Positions 18,400 through 26,910 of a stretch of DNA of 42,705 bases are shown here, piece by piece; position 1 is the first letter of the stretch; each line of letters begins with the position of its first letter. This DNA is from an uncultured Streptococcus sp. GTDB lineage: Bacteria; Bacillota; Bacilli; Lactobacillales; Streptococcaceae. Where the stretch lies: contig NZ_CABFMF010000009.1 in NCBI RefSeq assembly GCF_901875575.1, positions 1 through 42,705 on the forward strand. The letters are read 5' to 3'. The notes beneath the pieces were generated by a model. That model made no database searches and was not told where the DNA came from. It saw only the letters and a program-made list of their open reading frames with translations. The position numbers and the translations under genes were made by a program.

Positions 18400-18445
18400 C
18401 TGGAAATCATCTCCCTTGAATCAGACCAATTCCCTGTATCTTTGA

Positions 18446-18511
18446 TTAATCTTTCAGGAGAATAAAATTAGCCAATATAATTGTTGATATTAAACAAATC
18501 CAAAATAACAT
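18446..18511 (-). CDS. Possible 21-residue hydrophobic peptide
   Basis: The frame from ATG at 18511 reads MLFWICLISTIILANFILLKD, one membrane-spanning segment with a charged end. Its ribosome site is weak (GAGAG). It lies between the TPR gene and the T-box promoter. It could be a small membrane peptide, a relic of a longer gene, or chance in AT-rich DNA. Apart from this frame I see nothing in 18400-18604. Confidence 0.25.
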   Translation of the reverse strand: MLFWICLISTIILANFILLKD

Positions 18512-18604
18512 ATCACTCTCTCACTTTAATATTATCTAGACTGTCAATTGCATATCTACATTCTTTAAGATAAAGCAAACTAATAACAAAATCTAAATGT
18601 AAAA

Positions 18605-19225
18605 TCATTCATTAATCAATTCCTCAATTTCCTTTATTCCTTCAAATTCTCCAGCACTTTCGAAAAGTTCTATAGCTTGTTTGAAATGTATGTTGGATAA
18701 TTCCGTATCTTCCAAGGCTGAATAGATTTCACCTAACCCTCTATGGCTACAAGCTTGAGAAATGACATCATCAGTCTCTAAAGATTGTTCCAATGACAGA
18801 TTCATGAATGTAAGAGCCTCATCAAGATTGTTTAATTTAAATCTCACGTAACCCTGTTCGTAGTTATTCACAGCTTTCTTTAGATTATCATTTGGAAAAT
18901 GCTCTTCAACTATCTTCTTTTCATCTTCAATAAGTTTTAAAGCCTTATGAAAATCCCCCTGATCTCTGTAAATCATAGCTAATTGATGTAAGCCAATGTG
19001 TTCATTTTCTTTATCTTCATTTTGTTGCGCCAATAAAATGTATTTCTCAAAGATACGGGTACACGAGGCATAGTCTTTTTCTGCCAATAATAAATACCCC
19101 ATCAGATTTAAAAGGCTAAAATCTGTACAGGTATCAATGGAAAAATCTTGTTCAACCAACTTTTTAGCTTCTGATGTTTTTCCCTCCAGAAACAAGTCCC
19201 AAGCTGTATCAAGTTTAGAGTCCAT
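18605..19225 (-). CDS. Tetratricopeptide (TPR) repeat protein
   Basis: 206 residues, acidic and all-helical, no signal peptide. At least three TPR-like helix pairs are visible: around 30-65 (LLNLMGYLLLAEKDYASCTRIFEKYI), 78-110 (GLHQLAMIYRDQGDFHKALKLI) and 118-150 (VNNYEQGYVRFKLNNLDEALTFM), with a last one near 160-195. There is no DNA-binding domain, so it is a protein-interaction scaffold of unknown partner rather than an Rgg/PlcR-type regulator. A good ribosome site (GAAGGGGG) precedes the ATG. Confidence 0.8.
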   Translation of the reverse strand: MDSKLDTAWDLFLEGKTSEAKKLVEQDFSIDTCTDFSLLNLMGYLLLAEKDYASCTRIFEKYILLAQQNEDKENEHIGLHQLAMIYRDQGDFHKALKLIEDEKKIVEEHFPNDNLKKAVNNYEQGYVRFKLNNLDEALTFMNLSLEQSLETDDVISQACSHRGLGEIYSALEDTELSNIHFKQAIELFESAGEFEGIKEIEELINE

Positions 19226-19296
19226 CTATTTCCCCCTTCAACTACAAACAACCTTCATAAAATAGAATCACCCAACAAGAATATACTAATCTTTAC

Positions 19297-19371
19297 CTAT
19301 TGAAACTTAATCAAATAAACCATACTTTTATAAATCAAGTCATCTAGCCCACTTTTGCTGATAGCGACCAT
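19297..19371 (-). CDS. Possible 24-residue ORF with strong ribosome site
   Basis: The frame from ATG at 19371 is preceded by GGGAGGAA. It encodes a short amphipathic peptide beginning MVAISKSGLDD and ending YLIKFQ. It lies between the CPBP protease gene and the TPR gene. The strong ribosome site is the only support, and it could be the truncated start of a lost gene. Confidence 0.25.
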   Translation of the reverse strand: MVAISKSGLDDLIYKSMVYLIKFQ

Positions 19372-19422
19372 TTCCTCCCTATAATGAAAATCCTTTATTA
19401 GCTAGATAACATTAAAATCTGT

Positions 19423-20094
19423 CTAGCTATACATCATTAGCAAAAGAATTCCTGTTGCATTTCCAAGAATATGAGAAAGTGTAGAAATCAAACAATTCCC
19501 AGACTTTTTATAAATCATTGCATATATGATACTATCAACAAAAATCATGAAAATATCGTAGCTTACAAGCCCAACGCTTCCACTAGAAATATGGGCTATC
19601 GCGAACAATAAAGAAGATAGAATGGCACAAAGCCAAAATGGTATAATTCTCATTGACTTACCAAGAAAGAAACCTCTCCATGCAATTTCTTCCCCCAAGG
19701 CTGCGATTACTATTTGAACCATAAGGAGCGGTATTTTATCGAAGGATAACATACCATCCGTTCTTCCCAAAATATGACTAGCAAAAGCGCCCTTAAATAT
19801 CATATCGCCGATAAGCAAAGTTGCTGCAGCGGTTCCTACAGGAAGCAAGACCAAAAGAATTACCCCTGGTTTTTTCAGGTCATCGAAAAATGATTTAAAG
19901 CGCAAACCTGATTCTATATGTGATTTTTTATCAAAATGTTCAAGAACAAAGAAAAAGAGAATACCAATCAGTACAGTGAGACCTGACAAAGAAAGTTCAG
20001 GTATTATCTTTGTCAAAGACAATACTGCCATTAGAAACAAACCAATGTTCGTAGTATATACAGACTTTTTATCTATTTTAGCAAAATCAGGCAT
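19423..20094 (-). CDS. CPBP family intramembrane metalloprotease
   Basis: 223 residues with about seven hydrophobic segments. The CPBP (Abi/CAAX-protease) motifs are all present: EEIAWRGFF near 135 (EExxxR), FAIAH near 166 (FxxxH) and HILGN near 208 (HxxxN). Relatives process or protect against bacteriocins and small membrane peptides in lactic acid bacteria. The neighbouring decayed small membrane ORF (20277-20411) fits a former peptide-plus-protease pairing, which is inference. The start has GAGGAG seven bases upstream. Confidence 0.88.
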   Translation of the reverse strand: MPDFAKIDKKSVYTTNIGLFLMAVLSLTKIIPELSLSGLTVLIGILFFFVLEHFDKKSHIESGLRFKSFFDDLKKPGVILLVLLPVGTAAATLLIGDMIFKGAFASHILGRTDGMLSFDKIPLLMVQIVIAALGEEIAWRGFFLGKSMRIIPFWLCAILSSLLFAIAHISSGSVGLVSYDIFMIFVDSIIYAMIYKKSGNCLISTLSHILGNATGILLLMMYS

Positions 20095-20186
20095 AAATAT
20101 TTCTCCTCAACGTTAGTAGGACGACATGGTTATTCATTACGGTATAAAATAGAATTATTCCATAAGGAATATTTATTTTGAGATTG

Positions 20187-20206
20187 AATATTCTATTGAG
20201 AATATT
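20187..20206. promoter_or_regulatory. Perfect inverted repeat at a divergent promoter region
   Basis: AATATTCT, 4 bp, AGAATATT. It overlaps the candidate -10 of the CPBP gene (minus) and lies upstream of the plus-strand small ORF, a position suited to an operator. No regulator is known. Confidence 0.4.
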
Positions 20207-20212
20207 ATAGCA
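20204..20212 (-). promoter_or_regulatory. Extended -10 promoter of the CPBP gene
   Basis: TGCTATAAT on the minus strand. No convincing -35 is seen. The leader would be about 100 nt. Confidence 0.5.
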
Positions 20213-20276
20213 TAAAAGGAGGTAACAGCGTATGTAACTAGTAGTCAATTTAAAAAATTTTAATGAAGGAGGTAGA

Positions 20277-20411
20277 ATGCAACAAATAAAAAAATCTTGA
20301 AACAAATGCGCCGTTATTTCACTTATCACTATTTTATCCTCAATTTTCATATTACTAAACACAGCAACTAAAATAGAAAAAGATACCATTACAAAAATTG
20401 CCTTCTATTAA
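20277..20411 (+). pseudogene. Small membrane peptide gene interrupted by an in-frame stop
   Basis: GAAGGAGG precedes ATG at 20277. Seven codons in, TGA at 20298 stops the frame. The same frame then continues without interruption to TAA at 20409, encoding a hydrophobic helix (CAVISLITILSSIFILLN) and a charged tail. Restoring the stop gives a 44-residue single-pass peptide. About 60 bp upstream another strong site (AAGGAGG) is followed by an ATG directly joined to TAA, suggesting a second decayed ORF. The 100-residue frame on the opposite strand has no ribosome site and poor composition. The coding claim rests on one strand of sequence only. Confidence 0.4.
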
Positions 20412-20438
20412 AAAAACGAACCAGCTTGACTGATTCGT
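20410..20438 (-). terminator. potD operon terminator
   Basis: On the minus strand a 9-bp stem (ACGAATCAG with CTGGTTCGT), loop TCAAG, then seven T. It lies just past the potD stop. Confidence 0.85.
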
Positions 20439-20455
20439 TTTCTTACGTTTATCTC

Positions 20456-21526
20456 CTACTTACGATACATTTTAAACTGTAGGAAGAGGTCGCTATATTT
20501 TCCTGTCCATTTATGGTCAAACTTCTCATAAACTTCTAGGTGTTTCATGGTTTCAGCATCTGGATAGAAGGCTTTGTCTTCTTTTTTCTCCTCTGGGAGC
20601 AATTCCTTAGCTGGTAGGTTTGGTGTTGAATAGCCGACATACTCCGCATTTTTAAGAGCATTTTCAGGTTTCAACATAAAGTTGATAAAGGCATAGGCTG
20701 CATCTTGGTTTTTGACTGTTTTGGGAATGACCATATTGTCAAACCAAAGATTGCTAGCCTCAGTCGGTACCACATAGCGGAGATTTTCATTTTTTTCTAG
20801 CATTTGGCTGGCTTCACCAGAGAAGGTCACGCCGATAGCAGCGTTATTCTGAATCATGTAACCCTTCATCTCGTCCGCCACAATAGCCTTTATATTTGGA
20901 GTCAATTTGTAGAGTTTGTTTACTGTCTCTTCCAACTGCTGCGGATTTTTGGAATTGAGGCTGTATCCGAGGGAATTAAGCCCCAGTCCCAGCACCTCAC
21001 GCGCCCCATCAAAGAGCATGATAGAGTTCTTATACTCTGGTTTCCAAAGGTCGTCCCAATGCTCAGGCGCTTGATCTACCATGGTTTCATTGTAGACAAT
21101 TCCTAAGGTTCCCCAGAAGTAAGGGATAGAGAATTTATTGCCTGGGTCAAAGGACTGGTTGAGGAACTCTGGTCCGATATTTTCAAGACCTTCAAGTTTT
21201 GAATAGTCAAGCGGTACCAAGAGGTCTTCGTCCTTCATCTTGTTAATCATGTATTCACTAGGAATGGCAATATCATAGGTCGTTCCACCCTGCTTGATCT
21301 TGGTATACATGGCTTCGTTGGAATCAAAGGTCTCATACTGGACTTGGATTCCTGTCTCTTCTGTGAACTGAGTCAAGAGTTCAGGATCGATGTAGTCCCC
21401 CCAGTTGTAGATAACCAATTTTTGACTATCTCGGCTATTGATTTTACTATCTAAATGCGTCGCAATTCCCCACAAGACCAGGATGATGGCTGCAATTCCT
21501 GCTAAAAATGAATAGAGTTTTTTCAT
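20456..21526 (-). CDS. potD: Spermidine/putrescine ABC transporter substrate-binding protein
   Basis: 356 residues. Residues 6-25 form a hydrophobic N-terminal segment, followed by a PotD-type periplasmic-binding fold (LVIYNWGDYIDPEL, YDIAIPSEYMI, WFDNMVIPKT). There is no lipobox cysteine, so it is probably held at the membrane by an uncleaved signal anchor. Aspartate and tryptophan residues expected in the polyamine pocket are seen in NWGDY and LWFDN. It is the last gene of potABCD and overlaps potC by 4 bp. Confidence 0.95.
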   Translation of the reverse strand: MKKLYSFLAGIAAIILVLWGIATHLDSKINSRDSQKLVIYNWGDYIDPELLTQFTEETGIQVQYETFDSNEAMYTKIKQGGTTYDIAIPSEYMINKMKDEDLLVPLDYSKLEGLENIGPEFLNQSFDPGNKFSIPYFWGTLGIVYNETMVDQAPEHWDDLWKPEYKNSIMLFDGAREVLGLGLNSLGYSLNSKNPQQLEETVNKLYKLTPNIKAIVADEMKGYMIQNNAAIGVTFSGEASQMLEKNENLRYVVPTEASNLWFDNMVIPKTVKNQDAAYAFINFMLKPENALKNAEYVGYSTPNLPAKELLPEEKKEDKAFYPDAETMKHLEVYEKFDHKWTGKYSDLFLQFKMYRK

Positions 21527-22296
21527 GCTTGCTCCTCCTTCTCACGTGAGATAAAGTAATATCCTACAACTAGGATAATACTAAAGAGAAAGACAAGGGC
21601 AGACAGGGCATTGATCTCTAGCGAAATCCCCTTCCTAGCACGAGAGTAAATCTCGACTGATAGGGTTGAAAAGCCATTTCCCGTTACAAAGAAGGTCACG
21701 GCAAAGTCATCTAGCGAATAGGTGAAGGCCATGAAATAACCTGCAATGATAGACGGAGTCAGGTAAGGAAGCATGATTTCCTTGAACATCTGAAATTGAC
21801 TGGCACCAAGGTCATAGGCCGCATGAATCATATCGCCATTCATTTCCTTAAGACGTGGCAAGACCATCAAGACCACGATAGGAATGGAGAAGGCCACGTG
21901 ACTAGATAGAACGGTCAAAAAGCCAAGTGAAAACTTGAATTGGGTAAAGAGAATCAAGAAGCTGGCACCAATCATAACGTCAGGCGCAACCATGAGGATA
22001 TTATTGAGTGATAGAAAGGCTTCTTGGTATTTCTTACGAGACTGGTAAATGTAAATAGCACCGAAAGTCCCGATAATGGTCGCAATCAAGGCTGATAGAA
22101 AGGCCAAGAAAAAGGTCTGAGTCACAATCAACATGAGACGACTATCGCCAAACATGGTTTTAAAATGGCTCAAGCTAAAGCCTGTAAAGCTATTCATGTC
22201 GTTACCTGCATTAAAGGCGTAGCCAATCAGGTAAAAAATCGGCAGGTAGAGGACAAGAAAGACCAGTCCCAGATAAAGGTTGGCAAATCTTTTCAT
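21523..22296 (-). CDS. potC: Spermidine/putrescine ABC transporter permease PotC
   Basis: 257 residues, six membrane segments. The EAA loop that docks the ATPase is seen as AAYDLGASQFQMFKEIMLPYLTPSI near 160-185. It pairs with PotB as the membrane channel. It overlaps potB and potD by 4 bp each. Confidence 0.94.
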   Translation of the reverse strand: MKRFANLYLGLVFLVLYLPIFYLIGYAFNAGNDMNSFTGFSLSHFKTMFGDSRLMLIVTQTFFLAFLSALIATIIGTFGAIYIYQSRKKYQEAFLSLNNILMVAPDVMIGASFLILFTQFKFSLGFLTVLSSHVAFSIPIVVLMVLPRLKEMNGDMIHAAYDLGASQFQMFKEIMLPYLTPSIIAGYFMAFTYSLDDFAVTFFVTGNGFSTLSVEIYSRARKGISLEINALSALVFLFSIILVVGYYFISREKEEQA

Positions 22297-23099
22297 CGTT
22301 CTCTCCTTTCCTTAGTCACCCACATGGTGATGAACATGGTCAGGATGAGAATCACACCGATGGTAGAACCCATACCGTAGTTGTCATTGGTTAGAAAATT
22401 CTGCTCAATGGCAGTACCTAGTGTGATAACGCGGTTTCCACCAATCAAACGGGTCAGCATGAAGAGACTCAAGCTGGGAATAAAGACAGACTGAACCCCA
22501 CTTCTCACACCGTTCATCGATAGAGGGAAGATGACATGACGGAAGGTCTCCCACTTGGTCGCACCAAGGTCATAGCTGGCATTAATGAGATTGTTATCCA
22601 TATCGTCCAAAACATTGAAAATTGGCAAAATCATAAAGGGAAGCTCGATGTAGCTTGCGACAAAAATAAAGGAGAAATCGGTAAAGAGCAATTGCTGTGA
22701 ACCGATTCCGATGAATTCCAAGAATTGGTTAATAGAGCCATTTTGACCAAAAATTCCGATAAAGGCATAGGCTTTAAGGAGCAAATTGATCCAGGTAGGC
22801 AGGATAATCAGCATAAGCCAGAGTTGACGGTGTTTGAGACGAGTCAAAAAGAGGGCTGTTGGATAGCTGATAAGCAAGGTCACAAAGGTCACAACGCCTG
22901 CATAAAGCACTGAGTTGAAACTCATTTTTAGGTAGGTCAAGTTTTGTGACGCAAAGTAAGACTTATAATTTTCTAAACTGAATTGTCCTTCAATATTGAA
23001 AAAGGATTGACCGAAAATCAAGACCAAGGGTGCCAACACAAAGAGGGCGATCCAGAGCATGTAGGGCACTACAAAGAGTTTAGAGCTTGTTTTCTTCAT
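22293..23099 (-). CDS. potB: Spermidine/putrescine ABC transporter permease PotB
   Basis: 268 residues, six membrane segments, with the EAA loop NASYDLGATKWETFRHVIFP near 175-195. The ATG at 23099 has AGGAGG six bases upstream, while the longer start at 23120 lies upstream of that site, so the shorter form is chosen. It overlaps the potA end by 20 bp. Confidence 0.93.
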   Translation of the reverse strand: MKKTSSKLFVVPYMLWIALFVLAPLVLIFGQSFFNIEGQFSLENYKSYFASQNLTYLKMSFNSVLYAGVVTFVTLLISYPTALFLTRLKHRQLWLMLIILPTWINLLLKAYAFIGIFGQNGSINQFLEFIGIGSQQLLFTDFSFIFVASYIELPFMILPIFNVLDDMDNNLINASYDLGATKWETFRHVIFPLSMNGVRSGVQSVFIPSLSLFMLTRLIGGNRVITLGTAIEQNFLTNDNYGMGSTIGVILILTMFITMWVTKERRER

Positions 23100-24237
23100 C
23101 TCTTTCCTCCTCGATTGCATTGATCAGACCTGCTTCCTGCTCTTCGATTTCTACGTATTCTTCGATACGAGCATCGAACTCTTCTTCGGTTTCATTGAGA
23201 CGCATGATGTGGATGTCTTCTGGTTCAAAGTCCAGACCGATTTCCTCACCCACAATGGCCTTACGAGTCGAGTGGATCATCCATTCGTTTCCAAGTTCGT
23301 CATAGGCGATAATCTCATAGTGCACCCCACGAAAGAGCTGGGTATCCACCTTAACTTGGAGCTTGCCTTCTTCAGGAAGGGTAATACGCAAGTCCTCTGG
23401 ACGAATCACGACTTCAACAGGCTCATTTGGCTTCATCCCCCCATCGACCGCTTCAAAGCGTTTGCCGTTAAACTCAACCAAGTAGTCTTCAATCATGGTA
23501 CCAGGCAAGATATTTGACTCACCAATAAAGGTAGCAACAAAGTGGTTGATTGGCTCGTCGTAGATATCCACAGGAGTTCCAGACTGGACAATCTCGCCAT
23601 CATTCATAACGAAAATCCAGTCACTCATGGCGAGAGCTTCTTCCTGATCGTGAGTAACAAAGACAAAGGTAATGCCCAATCGTTGTTGCAGTTCACGCAA
23701 TTCATACTGCATATCTGTTCTTAATTTCAAGTCTAGCGCTGACAGAGGCTCGTCCAACAAGACCACACGGGGTTGGTTGATGATGGCACGGGCAATTGCC
23801 ACACGCTGACGTTGTCCTCCAGAGAGTTTACGGATGGAACGTTTTTCGTAACCTTCCAACTGAACCATCTTGAGCACTTCCGCTACGCGTTGCTCGATTT
23901 CTTTCTTGTCAATCTTACGCAAGCGAAGTGGAAAGGCAACATTTTCAAACACATTCATATGTGGAAACAAGGCATAGGATTGGAAGACCGTATGGACGTC
24001 TCGCTTGTTGGTTGGGATGTCGTTGATTCGCACTCCATCGAGTAAAATGTCTCCTGTCGTCGCATCCAGCAAGCCTGCAATGATGTTAAGGATGGTTGAT
24101 TTTCCTGAACCAGATGCGCCTAGAAGGGTATAGAATTTCCCCTCTTCCAACTCAAAGTTGATATTTTTGAGAACCTTAGTGTTGCTGTCTTCAAAAACTT
24201 TAGAAACGTTTTTGAATTCAATAATTGGTTTTTTCAA
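23080..24237 (-). CDS. potA: Spermidine/putrescine ABC transporter ATPase PotA
   Basis: 385 residues. Walker A GASGSGKST near 41, signature LSGGQRQRVA near 138, Walker B VVLLDEPLSALD near 158, H-loop VTHDQEEAL near 194. A TOBE regulatory domain (about 240-350) and an acidic C-terminal tail (EYVEIEEQEAG to the end) follow. The start codon is TTG at 24237, with AAGGA upstream. The nearby ATG at 24247 is out of frame and stops after eight codons. It is the first gene of potABCD, 148 bp downstream of murB. Confidence 0.94.
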   Translation of the reverse strand: MKKPIIEFKNVSKVFEDSNTKVLKNINFELEEGKFYTLLGASGSGKSTILNIIAGLLDATTGDILLDGVRINDIPTNKRDVHTVFQSYALFPHMNVFENVAFPLRLRKIDKKEIEQRVAEVLKMVQLEGYEKRSIRKLSGGQRQRVAIARAIINQPRVVLLDEPLSALDLKLRTDMQYELRELQQRLGITFVFVTHDQEEALAMSDWIFVMNDGEIVQSGTPVDIYDEPINHFVATFIGESNILPGTMIEDYLVEFNGKRFEAVDGGMKPNEPVEVVIRPEDLRITLPEEGKLQVKVDTQLFRGVHYEIIAYDELGNEWMIHSTRKAIVGEEIGLDFEPEDIHIMRLNETEEEFDARIEEYVEIEEQEAGLINAIEEERDEENKL

Positions 24238-24358
24238 TTGTCATATATTCCTTCTTTTTCATAAATTGACAGATTCGGACTCTGTTAGGCCACAAAGAAA
24301 TCCTGGAAAGAGGAAATGAAAGTAAAAACTGATTGTCTTCCCCTCTCTTAACTAAATA

Positions 24359-24391
24359 AAGTAAGGGGTGATTAACTCCATTTCCTTACTT
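24359..24391 (-). terminator. Weak hairpin after murB
   Basis: AAGTAAGG (overlapping the murB stop) pairs with CCTTACTT across a 17-nt loop, followed by a short T-rich stretch. It would allow substantial readthrough into potA, in keeping with the known murB-pot linkage in pneumococci. Confidence 0.35.
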
Positions 24392-25291
24392 ACTTTCTCC
24401 TAAAATACGGACTTCTCTCTCAAGGGTCACACCGGAATGTTCCTTGACTTTTTCAATTACCGACTCAATTAAATCTTCATAGTCTTTAGCCGTTCCATCA
24501 GCAACGTTAATCATAAATCCGGCGTGTTTTTCTGAAACTTCTACTCCACCGATACGATAGCCCTTAAGTCCCGCTTCTGAAATCAACTGGCCTGCAAAAT
24601 GACCCACTGGACGCTTAAAGACAGAACCGCATGATGGATATTCTAAAGGTTGTTTGAGTTCACGTAGGTGAGTCAACCGCTCCATTTCTTGCTTGATAAC
24701 CTGATGATTCCCTGGAGACAGGGCAAACTTAGCTGACAAGACAACAGCTCCTGAATCCTGGATAGCTGAATGACGGTAACCAAAAGCCAAATCATTAGCA
24801 GACAGAGTTTCGATTTCGCCATCCTTTGTCAAGACCTTACAAGATTGCAAGATATGGGCGATTTCCCCACCATAGGCACCCGCATTCATAAAGACAGCAC
24901 CACCGATACTTCCAGGGATGCCACAAGCAAATTCAAATCCAGTCAAACTGTGGCGGAGGGCAATGCGTGTCGTTTCAATCAAGTTGGCTCCAGCTTCTGC
25001 CTCAATGGTATAACCATCAACTGAAACGTTATTGAGCTTGTCACACAAAATAACAAAGCCACGAATACCTCCATCACGAACAATGATATTACTAGCATTC
25101 CCCAAAACCATCCAAGGGATATTTTCTTGATTAGCAAATTTAATAACTCTAACTAGCTCATAGCGATTTCGGGGGAAGACCAAATAATCAGCCTCCCCAC
25201 CTACTTTTGTATAACTATAGCTATGCAAGGGTTCCTTAAAACGAATATCAATTCCTTCTAAAATTTCAAGTATTTTTTCTCTTACTGACAT
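24386..25291 (-). CDS. murB: UDP-N-acetylenolpyruvoylglucosamine reductase
   Basis: 301 residues. It reduces the enolpyruvyl group to give UDP-MurNAc, an early peptidoglycan step. FAD and substrate motifs: YTKVGGEADYL near 25, VLGNASNIIVRDGG near 63, GFEFACGIPGSIGGAVFMNAGAYGG near 117-141, YPSCGSVFKRP with the catalytic Ser near 222, and HAGFMIN near 255. Type IIb length. The promoter lies about 30 bp upstream. Confidence 0.97.
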   Translation of the reverse strand: MSVREKILEILEGIDIRFKEPLHSYSYTKVGGEADYLVFPRNRYELVRVIKFANQENIPWMVLGNASNIIVRDGGIRGFVILCDKLNNVSVDGYTIEAEAGANLIETTRIALRHSLTGFEFACGIPGSIGGAVFMNAGAYGGEIAHILQSCKVLTKDGEIETLSANDLAFGYRHSAIQDSGAVVLSAKFALSPGNHQVIKQEMERLTHLRELKQPLEYPSCGSVFKRPVGHFAGQLISEAGLKGYRIGGVEVSEKHAGFMINVADGTAKDYEDLIESVIEKVKEHSGVTLEREVRILGESK

Positions 25292-25320
25292 GGTACTCTT
25301 CCTTTTACAAAATTCATTCC

Positions 25321-25329
25321 ATTATACCA
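25321..25329 (-). promoter_or_regulatory. Extended -10 promoter of murB
   Basis: TGGTATAAT on the minus strand about 30 nt before the murB ATG, leaving room for the AAGGAAG ribosome site. The -35 is poorly conserved. Confidence 0.65.
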
Positions 25330-25379
25330 TTTTTATGACCATTTGACGACCCTAAAAAGACCTTGGGGTTATTTTAAAC

Positions 25380-25402
25380 AAAAAAGAGGTTTCCCTCTTT
25401 TT
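25380..25402. terminator. Terminator of the budA-yhfC operon
   Basis: AAAAAGAGG, GAAA loop, CCTCTTTTTT on the minus strand, overlapping the stop of the YhfC-like gene. It is symmetric enough to work in both directions. Confidence 0.8.
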
Positions 25403-26153
25403 ATGATTTTTTGCAAAATATGTTCTTGGTTACATAGACAACTAGAATGAGTTCAACTAGTAGAATGACTTCAACCAAGACTGGACTTGTAATCCATCCT
25501 ACTTGAGCTAAAGAAGGTGCAAGATCAAAGACAGCATGTAGACCATAGGCTGCTAGGAGATAAATCCATTTCTTCTGACGAACAGCTTGGTAAACCCAAA
25601 CGGTCAAAAGTAATTGGAAACCTAGAGCCAAGATTCGTTCAAAAGCAAGCAAGTAAATTTGCCAGACAGACAAAGACTGGATAGTTTTCAACATATTTTC
25701 AGACAGCAATTGCATGACCTGTGGATTCTGAGTTTGAACTGCCGAAAGCACGATGTAAAGATTGAGGAGACTAGCAAGACCTAAGAAAATCAATTCCAAA
25801 CCACCATGACCTAACCCATAAGCCAAGGCATCTGCCTTTTCCAAATTTCTCTTTTTCTCCAACCATTTGAAGAAAATAAGGCGAGCTGTTTCCTCAAAAA
25901 ATGCTGCCATGGCTAGGCCATAAAAGATATAGAAAAGCGGATGGTCTTGCAAGAGGGTAATACTACCATCTTTTTGAGGATGCAAAACCAAAACATGCAC
26001 CAGTTTTTCCAAAATCTGTGAAGAGAGAAAGAAGGCAACTGCCCCCAATCCCAAGACAGCTAGACTGATCTGATATTTCTTTTTGGCATACCAAATGCTC
26101 ACTATCAAGAAAGCCAGCAACAGCACCATGGTAATGATAATATGAACGGTCAT
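25401..26153 (-). CDS. YhfC family intramembrane metalloprotease-like protein
   Basis: 250 residues, about seven or eight membrane segments. Conserved YhfC-type motifs: FFEETARLIFF near 86-96 and GLGHGGLE near 114-121, which carry Glu and His residues typical of metal binding in this group. Function is unknown; protease activity is inferred from the motifs. It starts 9 bp after budA and is its operon partner, although no functional link is evident. Confidence 0.8.
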   Translation of the reverse strand: MTVHIIITMVLLLAFLIVSIWYAKKKYQISLAVLGLGAVAFFLSSQILEKLVHVLVLHPQKDGSITLLQDHPLFYIFYGLAMAAFFEETARLIFFKWLEKKRNLEKADALAYGLGHGGLELIFLGLASLLNLYIVLSAVQTQNPQVMQLLSENMLKTIQSLSVWQIYLLAFERILALGFQLLLTVWVYQAVRQKKWIYLLAAYGLHAVFDLAPSLAQVGWITSPVLVEVILLVELILVVYVTKNIFCKKS

Positions 26154-26162
26154 TTTCGTCTC

Positions 26163-26894
26163 CTATTCTGCCTTTTCAATATCTTTTCTCATCTCTTCTA
26201 CATTAAACTTAGCAAACAAGTATTGACGATCTTGGACTGGAAAGCGTTGATCCAACTGGTCAACTGCTCCCACTTCAATAACTCCTTCTTTAATGACAAA
26301 ATCCATCACATGGCCCCCAAAAGTTAGATCATCTGAGATAAAATGCAAATGGTAACCTGCAACACTGACCCCGTGAAAAATTTCAGGGGTCCAAAAACCA
26401 ACAATAGTTCCTGTAACATTCTCACAGCTATACTCTGGTTGTTTGGTTGCTACATCGGCAAATTTGATATCTGGTGTGGACTTAGGAATCATGCGAACAT
26501 GCATATGGCTAAATTCACCATGAATCTTTATAGATCTGAAAAGATTTTCCCCATCGTAATAAGACTCAATCCTCGCTTCCAATTCCTTATCAGTCATTTC
26601 AAAGCGCTGGCGGAAAATAACCTCTGCTTGATGCGGAACAACTGCAGCATATGGAATTAGAGCATTAGGAGACACCTCCACAATCTCTGGCTGCTCACCA
26701 GAGCCTTTGGCTTGATAGGCCTTCCCATCTAGAACAATCAATTCCCCATCAATTGAATCCAAGGTTCCCAAACCAAGGTCACCATGCTCTAGCAATTCTC
26801 CCACAGTCATGGTTCCGCCGTAAAGGCCAGCCATCAAGGCTCCTAGCGTATTGTATTGAAATAATTTCACTGGTTCCTGCACGTTCTTATCCAT
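26163..26894 (-). CDS. budA: Alpha-acetolactate decarboxylase
   Basis: 243 residues, cytoplasmic. It decarboxylates alpha-acetolactate to acetoin, diverting pyruvate to a neutral product and limiting flux to valine and leucine. Family segments seen: LMAGLYGGTMTVGELLEHGDLGLGT near 20-44, the zinc ligand histidines and Glu in SHMHVRM near 128 and GYHLHFISDDLTFGGHVMDF near 185-205. The ribosome site is weak (AAGAAAG). A BOX element fills its leader and the promoter lies about 190 bp upstream. Confidence 0.94.
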   Translation of the reverse strand: MDKNVQEPVKLFQYNTLGALMAGLYGGTMTVGELLEHGDLGLGTLDSIDGELIVLDGKAYQAKGSGEQPEIVEVSPNALIPYAAVVPHQAEVIFRQRFEMTDKELEARIESYYDGENLFRSIKIHGEFSHMHVRMIPKSTPDIKFADVATKQPEYSCENVTGTIVGFWTPEIFHGVSVAGYHLHFISDDLTFGGHVMDFVIKEGVIEVGAVDQLDQRFPVQDRQYLFAKFNVEEMRKDIEKAE

Positions 26895-26910
26895 TCACTT
26901 TCTTGTCTGT

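Noticed and set aside
20087..20389. 100-codon minus-strand ORF upstream of the CPBP gene
   Set aside because: No ribosome site, poor protein-like composition, and it overlaps the CPBP start and the promoter region. The plus-strand small ORF with GGAGG fits better.
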